The notes under the pieces were generated by a model. It had not been told where the DNA came from, made no database searches, and saw nothing but the letters and a program-made list of their open reading frames with translations. A stretch of DNA of 64,000 nucleotides, taken from assembly GCF_002001005.1 (NCBI RefSeq), contig NZ_MUNX01000099.1, positions 1 to 64,000 of the forward strand, written 5' to 3'. The first letter of the stretch is position 1. Each line of letters begins with the position of its first letter. A program made the position numbers and the translations under genes. This document shows positions 25,349 through 34,954 of this stretch, piece by piece. Source of the DNA: Flavobacterium sp. A45. Lineage in GTDB: Bacteria; Bacteroidota; Bacteroidia; Flavobacteriales; Flavobacteriaceae.

Positions 25349-26053
25349 ATGATAGTTTCGAATATAAAAAAATATGCATTTTTTCTGTTGTTGTTTGTGT
25401 TTGGATTCAGTCAGGCGCAAGAAACAATTGATGAAACCTTGAAAAAGGAATTAGACGGAATTTACAAATCTGACCAAATTCTCAGGGAATATATCGATTC
25501 AGAAACTACCGACAGTAGGAAGTTGCAGATTCTTAACGAAACTGGTTACTCCAATGACGATTTGGCAAATGGCAAGGTATATAAAATAATGAATAAGCGA
25601 GATTCTATTAATCTTATACGGATTGAGGAAATTATCGCAAAATATGGTTATCCTGGAAAAACATTGGTTGGAGAACCAACAAATGAAGCAGCTTGGTATG
25701 TGATTCAGCACAGTAAAAAAATAGCGGACTATTTTCCGATGATTCAGGAAGCCGGTGCGAGCAACGAAATACCTTTTACAAAAGTCGCCATGATGCACGA
25801 TAGAATGTTGATGCAGGAGGGAAAAGAGCAACTTTATGGGACGCAAGTGTCGGGGGAGAATGTTCTAAATGTAACCACTGGGCAGAAAGAATTTTGGTAT
25901 TATGTTTGGCCTGTTCAGCATCCCGAATCTGTAAATGAACTGAGGAAGGAAGCGGGGTTTACCACTACGGTTGAAGAGAATGCAAAAAGGTTGGGAGTAG
26001 AATATAAACATTATACACTAGCTGAAATTAAGAAAATAACTGGTAAAGAATAG
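25349..26053 (+). CDS. DUF6624 family exported protein
   Basis: A 234-residue protein with a signal peptide (KKYAFFLLLFVFGFSQAQ). The body carries the pattern I recall for DUF6624: an acidic helix, KYGYPGKTLVGEPTNEAAWYVIQHS, AMMHDRMLMQEGKEQLYGTQ and FWYYVWPVQHPESVNELRKEAGF (read in parts). No enzymatic residue set is obvious and no function is known. I place the start at the ATG at 25349; a TTG one codon upstream also opens the frame. It appears to be an isolated gene between ribH and mutL with its own promoter box. Confidence 0.75.
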   Translation: MIVSNIKKYAFFLLLFVFGFSQAQETIDETLKKELDGIYKSDQILREYIDSETTDSRKLQILNETGYSNDDLANGKVYKIMNKRDSINLIRIEEIIAKYGYPGKTLVGEPTNEAAWYVIQHSKKIADYFPMIQEAGASNEIPFTKVAMMHDRMLMQEGKEQLYGTQVSGENVLNVTTGQKEFWYYVWPVQHPESVNELRKEAGFTTTVEENAKRLGVEYKHYTLAEIKKITGKE

Positions 26054-26146
26054 TAGTATTGTTATTGGTTTTAAAAGTGTTAGCTGTTCTAGTAAATTTG
26101 GTTTTTTTTATGAGTGGCAAAGAGGTAAAACCCAAGAGAAATTCCT

Positions 26147-26154
26147 TAAATTTG
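26147..26154 (+). promoter_or_regulatory. mutL operon -7 box
   Basis: TAAATTTG matches TAnnTTTG, 64 bp before the mutL ATG, placing a short AT-rich leader between them. Confidence 0.5.
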
Positions 26155-26218
26155 TCGTCCTTGATTTTAATTATTATTTAAAATCTGAAATTTAAAATCC
26201 TAAATCTAAAATTTTTCA

Positions 26219-28114
26219 ATGTCGAGTATAATTCAATTGCTTCCTGATCATGTTGCCAACCAAATTGCCGCTGGAGAAGTGGTGCAAAGACCTGCTTCAG
26301 TAGTAAAAGAACTATTGGAAAATGCGGTTGACGCAAAGGCAACGGACATTAAGTTGATTATTAAAGATGCTGGGAAATCATTGGTACAAGTTATTGATAA
26401 TGGTTCGGGAATGAATGTTACCGATGCACGTATGTGTTTTGAGCGTCATGCCACATCAAAGATTCGCCAAGCAGAAGATTTATTTTCATTGCATACCAAA
26501 GGTTTTCGAGGAGAAGCTTTGGCCTCTATTGCGGCGATTGCCCATATGGAAATGAAAACCAAATTGGAGCAGGAGGAATTGGGAACTCACATCGTTATTG
26601 AAGGGAGTAAATTCATGTCCCAAGATGTGGCGGTTTTGCCAAAAGGAACTTCATTTGCAGTCAAAAATTTATTTTTTAATATTCCTGCACGTCGCAATTT
26701 CCTTAAATCGGATACTGTGGAATACCGCCATATTATTGATGAATTTCAACGCGTGGCTTTGGCGCATCCCAAAATTCATTTCACGTTTTACCATAATGGT
26801 AGCGATATGTATAATTTGCCTCCGTCTAGTTTAAGACAGCGAATTGTTAATTTTTTTGGTGGAAAAACCAATGAGAAACTGGTTCCTGTTGTTGAAGATA
26901 CAGAGATGATGAATATTCAGGGTTTTGTGAGCAAACCTGAATTTGCCAAAAAAAATAGGGGAGAGCAGTTTTTCTTTGTCAATGACCGTTTTATAAAAAG
27001 CCCTTATTTGCATCATGCTGTTATGGCCGCTTATGAAGGGATTTTGAAAGATGGTTCGCAACCGAGTTATTATTTGTATTTAACAGTGCCACCAAATACA
27101 ATCGATATCAATATACATCCGACAAAAACAGAAATCAAGTTTGATAATGAAAGTGCAATGTATGCTATTTTGAGAGCGTCAATAAAGCACAGTTTGGGGC
27201 AGTTTAACGTGGCTCCTGTTTTGGATTTTGAAAGGGATGCCAATTTGGACACACCTTATCATTATAAAAACTTGGATGCAGAAGTGCCAACGATTCAAAT
27301 TGACAGAAGTTTTAACCCTTTTTCGGAAGAAAAGCCTAATAAATCCCATTCTTCCTCCTATAAAAAAACGGAATCAACGGCAAGTTGGGAAAGTTTATAC
27401 GTGGGAGTTAAGCAAGATACGGAAGTTCTTTTTGGAGGCGATTCGTTTGCTTCCAGTAACAATGATTCCAGTTTTGAGAGCAATGGGTTTACTTTTGAAA
27501 ACGAAGAGGTAACTTCATCGTTATTTGATGATGCGGAAGTGGAACAAACCGTTCATAAAACGTATCAAATTCATAAAAAATATATTGTTTCGCCGATAAA
27601 ATCAGGAATGGTAATTGTCGATCAAAGCAGAGCTCACCAACGTGTTTTGTACGAACAATTTCTAGTGAATATGACAGTTCAGCATGCATCAAGTCAGCAA
27701 TTGTTGTTTCCTATCAACTTGTTTTATTCTGCAACCGAAATGGAACTTATTGCGGAGCTGCAACAATCATTAGTCAATACTGGCTTTGTTTTTGAGGAGT
27801 CTAATCCCGATCATATCGTGATTTCGGGCATTCCGGTAAATATTACCGAGAGCGAAGTGGCGGCCGTTTTAGATCAGTTATTGAGTGATCTGCATAACGG
27901 AATTCCAGAGAATAGTTTCAGTCAGAATGATACTATCGCCAAATCGATGGCCAAAAGTCTGGCTGTCAAAACAGGTGCGTATTTAACCGAAAAAGAGCAG
28001 GAAAATTTAGTAAATGGACTTTTCGCCTGCAAGGACCCAAATGTTTCCCCATTTCAAAAACCAACTTTCATCACCATGCGTGTGGAAGATTTAGATAAAA
28101 AATTTGCATTATGA
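26219..28114 (+). CDS. mutL: DNA mismatch repair protein MutL
   Basis: A 631-residue GHKL ATPase that links MutS-recognised mismatches to strand excision. The N-terminal ATPase has ELLENAVDAKATDI, DNGSGM and GFRGEALASIAAI; the transducer domain runs to about residue 330. A Ser/Asn-rich linker (about 365-440) leads to the C-terminal dimerisation domain. In that domain I do not see the DQHAxxER endonuclease motif; the equivalent reads DQSRAHQRVLYEQ, so the DQHA metal site is altered. Whether this copy nicks DNA is uncertain. The stop overlaps the next gene's ATG by 4 nt (ATGA), so it is coupled to the rhomboid gene. Confidence 0.97.
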   Translation: MSSIIQLLPDHVANQIAAGEVVQRPASVVKELLENAVDAKATDIKLIIKDAGKSLVQVIDNGSGMNVTDARMCFERHATSKIRQAEDLFSLHTKGFRGEALASIAAIAHMEMKTKLEQEELGTHIVIEGSKFMSQDVAVLPKGTSFAVKNLFFNIPARRNFLKSDTVEYRHIIDEFQRVALAHPKIHFTFYHNGSDMYNLPPSSLRQRIVNFFGGKTNEKLVPVVEDTEMMNIQGFVSKPEFAKKNRGEQFFFVNDRFIKSPYLHHAVMAAYEGILKDGSQPSYYLYLTVPPNTIDINIHPTKTEIKFDNESAMYAILRASIKHSLGQFNVAPVLDFERDANLDTPYHYKNLDAEVPTIQIDRSFNPFSEEKPNKSHSSSYKKTESTASWESLYVGVKQDTEVLFGGDSFASSNNDSSFESNGFTFENEEVTSSLFDDAEVEQTVHKTYQIHKKYIVSPIKSGMVIVDQSRAHQRVLYEQFLVNMTVQHASSQQLLFPINLFYSATEMELIAELQQSLVNTGFVFEESNPDHIVISGIPVNITESEVAAVLDQLLSDLHNGIPENSFSQNDTIAKSMAKSLAVKTGAYLTEKEQENLVNGLFACKDPNVSPFQKPTFITMRVEDLDKKFAL

Positions 28115-28869
28115 TGAATATTACACCTACAGTAAAACAGTTGTTAATTATAAATGTGCTGTTTTATATTGGCTCAATGATTGTCGGCGAACCTGCCTAT
28201 AAATTGCTTTCGATGTATTTTTTTGAAAGTCCAGACTTTCATTTTTGGCAAATTTTCACCCACATGTTTATGCATGCGCCATTACCTAATATCATGCATA
28301 TTGCTTTCAATATGTTTGCTTTGTACTCTTTTGGCTCGGCACTGGAACATTTTTGGGGAGGTAGAAAGTTTGTGTTTTTTTATATTTCCTGTGGTTTGGG
28401 AGCTGCTTTATTGCATACTGGAGTAAATTATTATTTTTTTGAAAATGGGATCAATCTCTTAGTTGAGAATGGTTACCAAAAAGTTGAAATATTAAAAATT
28501 TTAAGTGAAGGGAAATTTGATACCAAGTGGCAGGAATTGTTAACTCCATCCGATTTTCAAGCATTTATGGGGGCTTATTTAGGAAATGTTGTCGGGGCTT
28601 CAGGAGCTATTTACGGCTTATTGGTGGCTTTTGCTTTTATGTTTCCCAATGCTGAATTAGCTTTGATGTTTATCCCAATTCCAATTAAAGCAAAGTATTT
28701 TGTTCCAGGGTTGCTGTTAATTGATTTATATTTGGGTGTTTCTGGAGGGTCATTGTTTGGAGGGTCTAGTGGAATAGCTCATTTTGCTCATTTGGGTGGC
28801 GCATTGATTGGTTATTTGATGATGTGGTACTGGAAGAAAAATCAATTTGACAACCACCGTTGGAATTAA
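28111..28869 (+). CDS. Rhomboid-family intramembrane serine protease (first of two)
   Basis: A 252-residue multi-pass membrane protease. Six or so hydrophobic segments are visible. The catalytic Ser is in VVGASGAIYGLLVA and the catalytic His in FAHLGGALIGYLM; the supporting HxxxN pattern appears in HIAFNMFALYSFG. Between the second and third helices lies a charged loop of about 45 residues (ENGINLLVENGYQKVEILKIL), longer than usual. Substrates are unknown. It overlaps mutL by 4 nt and is followed 73 bp later by a second rhomboid, so both belong to one plus-strand run. Confidence 0.92.
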   Translation: MMNITPTVKQLLIINVLFYIGSMIVGEPAYKLLSMYFFESPDFHFWQIFTHMFMHAPLPNIMHIAFNMFALYSFGSALEHFWGGRKFVFFYISCGLGAALLHTGVNYYFFENGINLLVENGYQKVEILKILSEGKFDTKWQELLTPSDFQAFMGAYLGNVVGASGAIYGLLVAFAFMFPNAELALMFIPIPIKAKYFVPGLLLIDLYLGVSGGSLFGGSSGIAHFAHLGGALIGYLMMWYWKKNQFDNHRWN

Positions 28870-28942
28870 TCCCTAACCCCTAAGGGGATTATGGTATTGA
28901 ATAGAACTCATGATTGACAACTCATAACTCATAACTTGGAAC

Positions 28943-29803
28943 ATGAACATCTTAGACGATTTGAAAATGCAATATAAGTTAGGTGGCATCGCCTTAAAAA
29001 TGATCTATTGGAATGTAGGTTGTTTTTTGGTCTCACTAGTTTTTTTCTATCAATTTAAGATTGGGACTTTTGACTTTCCCAATTGGATTGCTTTATTGTC
29101 AGAACCATCTGTTTTTGTGTTAAAGCCTTGGACTTTTTTGACGTATGCTTTTTTTCATGATAGCTTCTTGCATTTATTTTTTAATATGATTGTGCTGAAT
29201 TTTTCCAGCTACTTGTTTTTGACTTTTTTCTCATCCAAACAGTATTTGGGGCTGTATATTTTAAGCGCAATTTTTTCGGGATTCATTTTTGCTCTGGGTT
29301 TTAATCTAATGCATTACAGCGGAGCCATAGTAGGAGCTTCGGCAGCCATAATGGCAATTTTGGTCGCAGTGACAATTTATAGTCCTTTGATGAATGTGCG
29401 ATTGTTGCTCATTGGGAATGTGAAATTATGGCATATTACAACTGTTATCCTTGTTTTGGACTTAATGCAATTCCGATTGGAAAATTCTGGCGGACATATT
29501 TCTCACTTGGCAGGAGCTTTTTTTGGTTTTGCCTATATTAAATTACTTCAAAACGGAATTGACTTGAGTAAGGGAGTGAGTGCTGTTTTGGATTTCTTTA
29601 TCAATTTGTTTAAAAAACCTTCGACACCTTTCAAAAAAGTACATAAAAATTATAGAAAACCAATCGAAAAACCGATTTCAAAAATAGTCGTAAAAGATAA
29701 AAAGCAACAGCAAATAGACGAGATTTTGGATAAAATCAGTCAGTCGGGTTATGAAAGTTTGAGTCAAGAAGAAAAAGAATTCTTGTTTCAAGCAGGAAAA
29801 TAA
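28943..29803 (+). CDS. Rhomboid-family intramembrane protease with C-terminal cytosolic extension (second of two)
   Basis: A 286-residue membrane protein with the rhomboid fold. The likely catalytic Ser is in VGASAAIMAI (GASAA instead of the usual GxSGA) and the His is in SHLAGAFFGFAY; the FFNMIVLNF segment supplies the Asn. After the last helix (about residue 205) comes a basic cytosolic region of about 75 residues ending in a small helical motif (QQIDEILDKISQSGYESLSQ EEKEFL in two parts) that I recall as the DUF6576 domain of flavobacterial rhomboids. It is paralogous to, but clearly different from, the preceding rhomboid. Confidence 0.9.
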   Translation: MNILDDLKMQYKLGGIALKMIYWNVGCFLVSLVFFYQFKIGTFDFPNWIALLSEPSVFVLKPWTFLTYAFFHDSFLHLFFNMIVLNFSSYLFLTFFSSKQYLGLYILSAIFSGFIFALGFNLMHYSGAIVGASAAIMAILVAVTIYSPLMNVRLLLIGNVKLWHITTVILVLDLMQFRLENSGGHISHLAGAFFGFAYIKLLQNGIDLSKGVSAVLDFFINLFKKPSTPFKKVHKNYRKPIEKPISKIVVKDKKQQQIDEILDKISQSGYESLSQEEKEFLFQAGK

Positions 29804-29873
29804 CCTATTTTTATCTAATTATTGAAGTGAAAAACGTTAACTTTTAGTTTGTAAAGTTTAAAACGCATTAAAT

Positions 29874-30920
29874 ATGAAGAACCTTTCATGGTTTAATAAA
29901 GGAATGTTTTTTTTGAATTTAGTACTTATTGGGCTAACATTCATTGCCTATTTACTCCCTTTTTTGGCGCCAAAAATCTTTCCGTTTGCATCGGTTTTCA
30001 CTTTATTTATGCCTTTGTTTTTTTTGGCTAATGGATTGTTCTTTGTCTATTGGGCGATTCAATTCAAAAAACGAATGATTTTGTCGGGCATAGTGCTTTT
30101 GGTTGGAATTACTTTTTTTAATAAGTTTTATAAGTTCTCTGCCAAAGAATTCGAGGAAAGCGATAAAGATTTTACTGTTATGAGTTATAACGTAAGGTTA
30201 TTTAATGTCTTTAAATGGTTGGATCGCGACGATATTCCGGACATGATTTTAGAATTTATCAATACCGAAAATCCAGACATATTATGCATTCAGGAATTTT
30301 CTAATTCGGCAGATATTGATCTCAAAGTATATCCCCATAAATTTGTTTTGATGGAGGGGAACCAAATTAAAACGGGTCAAGCAATATTTTCAAAATTCCC
30401 TATCATAGAAGAGGGAAATATTGTGTTTCCAGATTCAAATAACAATGTTGTTTATGCTGATATAAAAAAAGGAAAAGATATCATTAGAGTTTATAATATG
30501 CATTTGCAGTCCATAAAAATTTCTCCTGATGTCAATGAAATTTCCGAAAATATTGATGTAATTGACCAACAGAAATCCAAGTTTCTTTTTATTCGTATCA
30601 GTAAAGCGTTTAAGCAACAACAAGAGCAAGCTGCTATTTTTAAGGAGCATGTAAAGAATTGCAAATACCCAATTATTATCTGCGGAGATATGAATAACAG
30701 TGCTTTTTCCTATGTGTATCGAAATATAAAGGGTAAATTGAAAGATAGTTTTGAAGAAGCTGGAGTAGGATTTGGAGCTACCTATAAGTTTAAATATTAT
30801 CCGGCTCGTATTGATTATATTTTTGCTGACGAAATGATGGAGGTAAAACAATTTAAGAGTTTTTCTGAATTTCAAAATTCAGATCATTACCCTATTATGG
30901 CAAAGTTATCTATGAAGTAG
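29874..30920 (+). CDS. Endonuclease/exonuclease/phosphatase family protein, membrane-anchored
   Basis: A 348-residue protein whose first 85 residues form three hydrophobic helices, followed by an EEP (exonuclease III-like) domain. Metal and catalytic motifs: FTVMSYNVRLFN, DILCIQEFSN with the metal-binding Glu, IIICGDMNNSAFSYVYR, and a closing SDHYPIMAKL with the catalytic Asp-His pair. Substrates in this family range from nucleic acids to phosphoinositides and sphingolipids; the membrane anchor suggests a lipid or envelope substrate but this is inference. It follows the two rhomboids on the same strand (70 bp) and is convergent with wbqC. Confidence 0.88.
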   Translation: MKNLSWFNKGMFFLNLVLIGLTFIAYLLPFLAPKIFPFASVFTLFMPLFFLANGLFFVYWAIQFKKRMILSGIVLLVGITFFNKFYKFSAKEFEESDKDFTVMSYNVRLFNVFKWLDRDDIPDMILEFINTENPDILCIQEFSNSADIDLKVYPHKFVLMEGNQIKTGQAIFSKFPIIEEGNIVFPDSNNNVVYADIKKGKDIIRVYNMHLQSIKISPDVNEISENIDVIDQQKSKFLFIRISKAFKQQQEQAAIFKEHVKNCKYPIIICGDMNNSAFSYVYRNIKGKLKDSFEEAGVGFGATYKFKYYPARIDYIFADEMMEVKQFKSFSEFQNSDHYPIMAKLSMK

Positions 30921-30950
30921 ATTTTTAGTTTTGCAAAAAAATATAAACCA

Positions 30951-31012
30951 TTAAGAAATTAAATTCTAAATGAATCTTAATTTCTTAATAGTTTAAAATT
31001 TTAAAACTATTG
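30951..31012. terminator. Two consecutive hairpins between convergent genes
   Basis: TTAAGAAATTAA / TTAATTTCTTAA (30951-30988) is followed by a second AT-rich hairpin around ATAGTTT / AAACTAT (about 30988-31012). Both lie between the EEP gene and wbqC stops and probably terminate in both directions, though GC content is low. Confidence 0.5.
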
Positions 31013-31013
31013 G

Positions 31014-31637
31014 TTATCGAATAAGTACTTGATTTTTCAAATAATCCATAGCGTATCTTCCTTCGTTGAATAACAAATCTAGAACGCTCAAATTGTTCAA
31101 AAATCCGTGTTTGTCGTCAAAAACCTGAGTATAAGGCTCAAAAACGGAATGGTCTTTTTTTCCGTTTACCAAATATCGAAAATCAGTGATTTGTGGATTT
31201 TCGATTTCATGAAAATATTCTGTTGTGGTGTCAAATTCCAATTTCATTCGCAAACACTTACATGTTATTTCCAATGCCTCAAAATTGAGATCCATCAAAA
31301 AAGTGTGCTTTTTTTGAAAAAAAGGAAGTAAATCATCTTCAAAATATTCAAAGAAAGGAGAACTTCTATAAGCAGCTTCCAATGATTTGAAATGCTGTTT
31401 TTGCCAATCAAACTCTGGTTCTATTTTTATGTCTTTGGTCTTCTGATGGTTTAAATTGGAATGCTTTATGGGGATATTCAATAACTGAATTCCGTTTGGA
31501 CTGTAAATGTAAGTTCTGTTGCGATTGGTTTGCTTCTGAAAATTATCCTCCATTTCAAAGGTAATGTTATCCGATTGAGCCATGGCAACAAAATGACTTA
31601 CGGATGGGAAATAGGAGGGATGTATTAAAATATTCAT
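31014..31637 (-). CDS. WbqC family protein
   Basis: A 207-residue protein of the WbqC (YP_2364-like) family, common in Bacteroidota and in some O-antigen clusters, with no established reaction. Signature parts are the N-terminal IHPSYFPSVSHFVAMAQ, the QTNRNRTYIYSPNGIQLLNIP stretch (in parts) and the central FDWQKQHFKSLEAAYRSSPFF. The C-terminus ends in LLFNEGRYAMDYL, also typical. No signal peptide or membrane helix. It is the last gene of the minus-strand parA-parB-DUF5683-dapB-lepB-lepB-wbqC group, 68 bp after the second lepB gene. Confidence 0.9.
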   Translation of the reverse strand: MNILIHPSYFPSVSHFVAMAQSDNITFEMEDNFQKQTNRNRTYIYSPNGIQLLNIPIKHSNLNHQKTKDIKIEPEFDWQKQHFKSLEAAYRSSPFFEYFEDDLLPFFQKKHTFLMDLNFEALEITCKCLRMKLEFDTTTEYFHEIENPQITDFRYLVNGKKDHSVFEPYTQVFDDKHGFLNNLSVLDLLFNEGRYAMDYLKNQVLIR

Positions 31638-31705
31638 TGTTTTAACGGTTTTGAAGTTTAGCAGGTTTAAATGTAAAATCTAAATTTGCTAAACAATATA
31701 TGCTT

Positions 31706-33313
31706 CTAAACTTTTTTTTCTTTTCTTTTTTTCCAAAAATACTCACCAACAAAAAAGGCTGCTAGAGTAATTAAGAAATGAATTAAATAAGATTTAGGTT
31801 CCCCATCATTTACAAAAGAGAAAACTCGATTCCATCTTATTTTATGTATTCCTTTGCCATCTTTATCCCAACTAAACCAAATGAATACAGGTTTACCAAC
31901 GACATGGTCAAAAGGAACACAGCCCCAAAATCTTGCGTCTAAAGAGTTTTGGCGATTATCTCCCATCATCCAATAATAATCTTGCTTAAAAGTATAGCTA
32001 TTTACAGATTTTCCGTTTATTATAATTTTATCACCGTTAATCTGCAATGTGTTTTTTTCGTATTCCTGTATAATGCGTTTATAAAATGGAAGTGTCTTTT
32101 TATCTAATTTAATTGTCACTCCTTTTTTTGGAATATAAATAGGTCCAAAATTGTCAATGTTCCATCCTAACGAATGAATATGAGGAAATACATCTCCATC
32201 TTCGTCCTTTGGGAGTAAATACTTTTTAACGCTTTTGACTACTGGATTGTTCGCTATTCTGACTGCTTCGTTATCGGTTAAAGTCAATACATATTCCCCA
32301 TTATTGGTCAATGCAAAATCTCCATTCCCATCCTTCAAACCATCTCTAGCACCATACATTTTTACTAAGGAATTTTGATCCATACTTGTCCCTTGAGTAT
32401 TTACAAAAAAGTTATATTGGAGTTTTGCACTTTCGGGTAATTTGCTTGGTTTTCCATTGATGTAAACATCCCCTTGACGAATCTCCAAAGAATCTCCAGG
32501 TACAGCAACACAGCGTTTTACTAAATTTGTTTTTTTGTCAATTGGTTTGTAATAATTTCTTGCAGGTTTAAAATTATTCATATCCAATAAAGTATCTGCT
32601 GGCTGATTAAACACGACAATGTCATTGCGTTTAATCGTTTCAATTGCAGGAAACCTAAAATAGGGTAATTGAAACTTGTTCAAAATTGAAGTTTCCTTTT
32701 TGGTAATATCATCATTAAACAGGTATGATTTAATACCTAAAAATGGGATTGAATCATGCACCATAGGTAATGCAACAGTAGTCATTGGTGCTCTTGCTCC
32801 AAAATTTAATTTACTTACAAATAAAAAATCGCCAACATAGAATGTTTTTTCTAATGAAGAAGATGGAATAGTAAATGGTTGTATAAAATAGGTGTGAACT
32901 AAAGTAGCTACAATGATTGCAAAAAGTAATGAACTAATGGTGTCAGAATTTTTATTCTCCGGGTTTAAGTTTCTCTCTGCTTTATAATTTAATTTTTGTG
33001 TATAACAGATGTAATAAATGTAAAAGCCTAGAGTAACAATTGCTAAAAAGGTGTCCAACTTTGAATTCCTTCCAAAACTGCGTAATGTTTCTACCCAAAT
33101 AACGGGAAACATAATTAGGTTAATGATTGGAATAAATAGAAGTATAGTCCACCAGGTGGGTCTGCCAATGATTTTCATCAAAATGATTGCATTGTAAACT
33201 GGAATTAAAGCTTCCCAGCGTTTTCTTCCTGCAATTTCATATAGTTTCCATGTTCCTAAAAAATGGACTAATTGTAAGAACAGAAAAAAAAGTAACCATT
33301 GGTATATTGACAT
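31706..33313 (-). CDS. lepB: Signal peptidase I, divergent tandem copy
   Basis: A 535-residue membrane protease removing signal peptides. It has an N-terminal membrane module of three helices (1-105, DUF5684-like), a fourth helix near 127-147, then the peptidase core: catalytic Ser in IPSSSLEKTFYVGD, catalytic Lys in LVKRCVAVPGDSLEI, and box E as GDNRQNSLDARFWG. A large insertion (about 290-400) separates the boxes, the Bacteroidota long form; a C-terminal helix ends the protein. Compared with its neighbour, box E is off consensus (SLDARFWG against SEDSRYWG) and the insertion differs. The two genes are 12 bp apart and clearly duplicates. Active residues are kept, so it is probably functional with altered preference. 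Confidence 0.93.
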   Translation of the reverse strand: MSIYQWLLFFLFLQLVHFLGTWKLYEIAGRKRWEALIPVYNAIILMKIIGRPTWWTILLFIPIINLIMFPVIWVETLRSFGRNSKLDTFLAIVTLGFYIYYICYTQKLNYKAERNLNPENKNSDTISSLLFAIIVATLVHTYFIQPFTIPSSSLEKTFYVGDFLFVSKLNFGARAPMTTVALPMVHDSIPFLGIKSYLFNDDITKKETSILNKFQLPYFRFPAIETIKRNDIVVFNQPADTLLDMNNFKPARNYYKPIDKKTNLVKRCVAVPGDSLEIRQGDVYINGKPSKLPESAKLQYNFFVNTQGTSMDQNSLVKMYGARDGLKDGNGDFALTNNGEYVLTLTDNEAVRIANNPVVKSVKKYLLPKDEDGDVFPHIHSLGWNIDNFGPIYIPKKGVTIKLDKKTLPFYKRIIQEYEKNTLQINGDKIIINGKSVNSYTFKQDYYWMMGDNRQNSLDARFWGCVPFDHVVGKPVFIWFSWDKDGKGIHKIRWNRVFSFVNDGEPKSYLIHFLITLAAFFVGEYFWKKRKEKKV

Positions 33314-33325
33314 ATTAGCCTTATT

Positions 33326-34879
33326 TTATAATTCTTTTTTCGCCTTTCTTTTGTTCCAAAAATACTCACCAACAAAAAAGGCAGCAAGCGCAATGAGGAA
33401 GTATTTAAAATACGATTGTGGCTGTCCTTCACCATCAACGGTAGTGAATACTCTTTCCCAACGGATTTTGTTTAAGCCTTTTCCATTAGTGTCCCAGCTC
33501 AACCAAATAAAAATTGGTTTTCCTACGATGTGATTTTCGGGAACGTAACCCCAATAACGACTGTCTTCAGAGTTGTGGCGGTTGTCTCCCATCATCCAAT
33601 AGTAGTTTTGGTCAAAAGTATAGGTTGTGGCCACTTTACCATCAATTCTGATCTCATTACCATTTACTTTCAAATCCTTTTTCTCGTAATCGGTGATTAT
33701 GGTTTTGTAGAAAGGTAAAGTTTCTAGGTTTAAGGCAACCGTTTTTCCTTGTTGTGGAATGTAAATTGGGCCAAAATTATCACGATTCCATTTGTTGATA
33801 TGAGGGAAAATACCGTCTTCTACATTTTTGGAAATAATTCTGTTTACAGCTGTTATTCCTGGAACGTGCTGCAATCTTTCAGCTCCTGCGGCTGTTAATG
33901 CACTAATAAAAAGGGTGTCTCTGGATTCATTAATGAATCCTGCGCCGTCTGTCACATCCATTTCTCTCAAAAGATTTTCAAAATCTATCGGAGTTTTACC
34001 GTCTAAAGCAACATTGTATGAGAATTGTGGTTTTGCACGCTCAGGCAAAATCAATTCTTTCCCATTAATATATACTAATCCGTCTTTAAGTGATAAACTA
34101 TCTCCAGGAATACCAACGCAACGTTTTACATAATTTGATTTTTTGTCAATTGGTTTATCAACTCTTAGCCCAGATCTGTCTCTGAATTTATATACAGTAT
34201 CCGCTGGCCAGTTGAAAACAACAATATCGGTACGATTGATAGTTTGAAAGCCAGGAATTCTTAAATAAGGTAATTGAGGCCAAGTTAAATAAGATTTTCG
34301 TTTGGTCAATGGGATAGTGTCATGAACCATAGGCATCGCTACTGTAGTCATTGGAACTCTCGCTCCATAATTCATTTTACTCACAAACAAAAAGTCACCA
34401 ACCAATAAGGATTTCTCTAATGAAGAAGTAGGAATGGTATAAGGCTGGATGAAATAAGTGTGAACAATAGTGGCTACAATAACAGCAAAAAGCAATGAAC
34501 TAATAGTGTCGGCTGCTTTATGGTCTGGACTTAAGTTTCTGTCCGGTTCATAAGCTAAAGTCTGAGTGTAATTAAGATAAAAGATATAAAATCCTAAAGT
34601 TCCAATTACAAGTACTGTGTCTAAAAAAGATTTTTTTCCAAAACTACGAATAGTCTCTACCCAAATAACTGGAAACATAATCAGGTTGATAATTGGGATA
34701 AAAAGTAAAAGTGTCCACCAAGTTGGTCGACCAATTATTTTCATTAAAACAATTGCATTGTAAACTGGAATTGCAGCTTCCCAACGTTTTCTTCCTGCAC
34801 TTTCGTATATTTTCCAAGTTCCTAAGAAATGAATAGCCTGAACAGCCAAAAAGAATACAAACCAGAGATATAGTGTCAT
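33326..34879 (-). CDS. lepB: Signal peptidase I, canonical copy
   Basis: A 517-residue long-form type I signal peptidase of the inner membrane. Layout: three-helix N-terminal module ([35 protein letters not shown] and a third), a helix at about 125-145, catalytic Ser in [14 protein letters not shown], catalytic Lys in [15 protein letters not shown], and box [18 protein letters not shown], which is fully canonical. A roughly 110-residue insertion lies between the Lys and box E regions. A C-terminal helix ([15 protein letters not shown]) follows. It lies 75 bp after dapB and 12 bp before the divergent copy. I take it as the housekeeping enzyme. Confidence 0.96.
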   Translation of the reverse strand: MTLYLWFVFFLAVQAIHFLGTWKIYESAGRKRWEAAIPVYNAIVLMKIIGRPTWWTLLLFIPIINLIMFPVIWVETIRSFGKKSFLDTVLVIGTLGFYIFYLNYTQTLAYEPDRNLSPDHKAADTISSLLFAVIVATIVHTYFIQPYTIPTSSLEKSLLVGDFLFVSKMNYGARVPMTTVAMPMVHDTIPLTKRKSYLTWPQLPYLRIPGFQTINRTDIVVFNWPADTVYKFRDRSGLRVDKPIDKKSNYVKRCVGIPGDSLSLKDGLVYINGKELILPERAKPQFSYNVALDGKTPIDFENLLREMDVTDGAGFINESRDTLFISALTAAGAERLQHVPGITAVNRIISKNVEDGIFPHINKWNRDNFGPIYIPQQGKTVALNLETLPFYKTIITDYEKKDLKVNGNEIRIDGKVATTYTFDQNYYWMMGDNRHNSEDSRYWGYVPENHIVGKPIFIWLSWDTNGKGLNKIRWERVFTTVDGEGQPQSYFKYFLIALAAFFVGEYFWNKRKAKKEL

Positions 34880-34887
34880 AATTTGAA

Positions 34888-34914
34888 AATTAGAAGTTAG
34901 AAATTAGAAGTTAG
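34888..34914. repeat. Short tandem repeat in the dapB-lepB spacer
   Basis: Two near-identical units of TTAGAAGTTAGAA lie in tandem. The motif is a period of about 7 bp, as seen in other spacers here. Confidence 0.4.
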
Positions 34915-34954
34915 ATTTTATCTATTTCCTAATTGGTATTTGGGATTTTATTTT

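Noticed and set aside
33351-34133. Plus-strand frames opposite the lepB genes
   Set aside because: They are antisense shadows of strongly supported lepB genes, with no independent support.
31706-34879. A single lepB gene split by a frameshift
   Set aside because: Both frames are complete with their own N-terminal module, Ser, Lys and box E, so they are two full genes.
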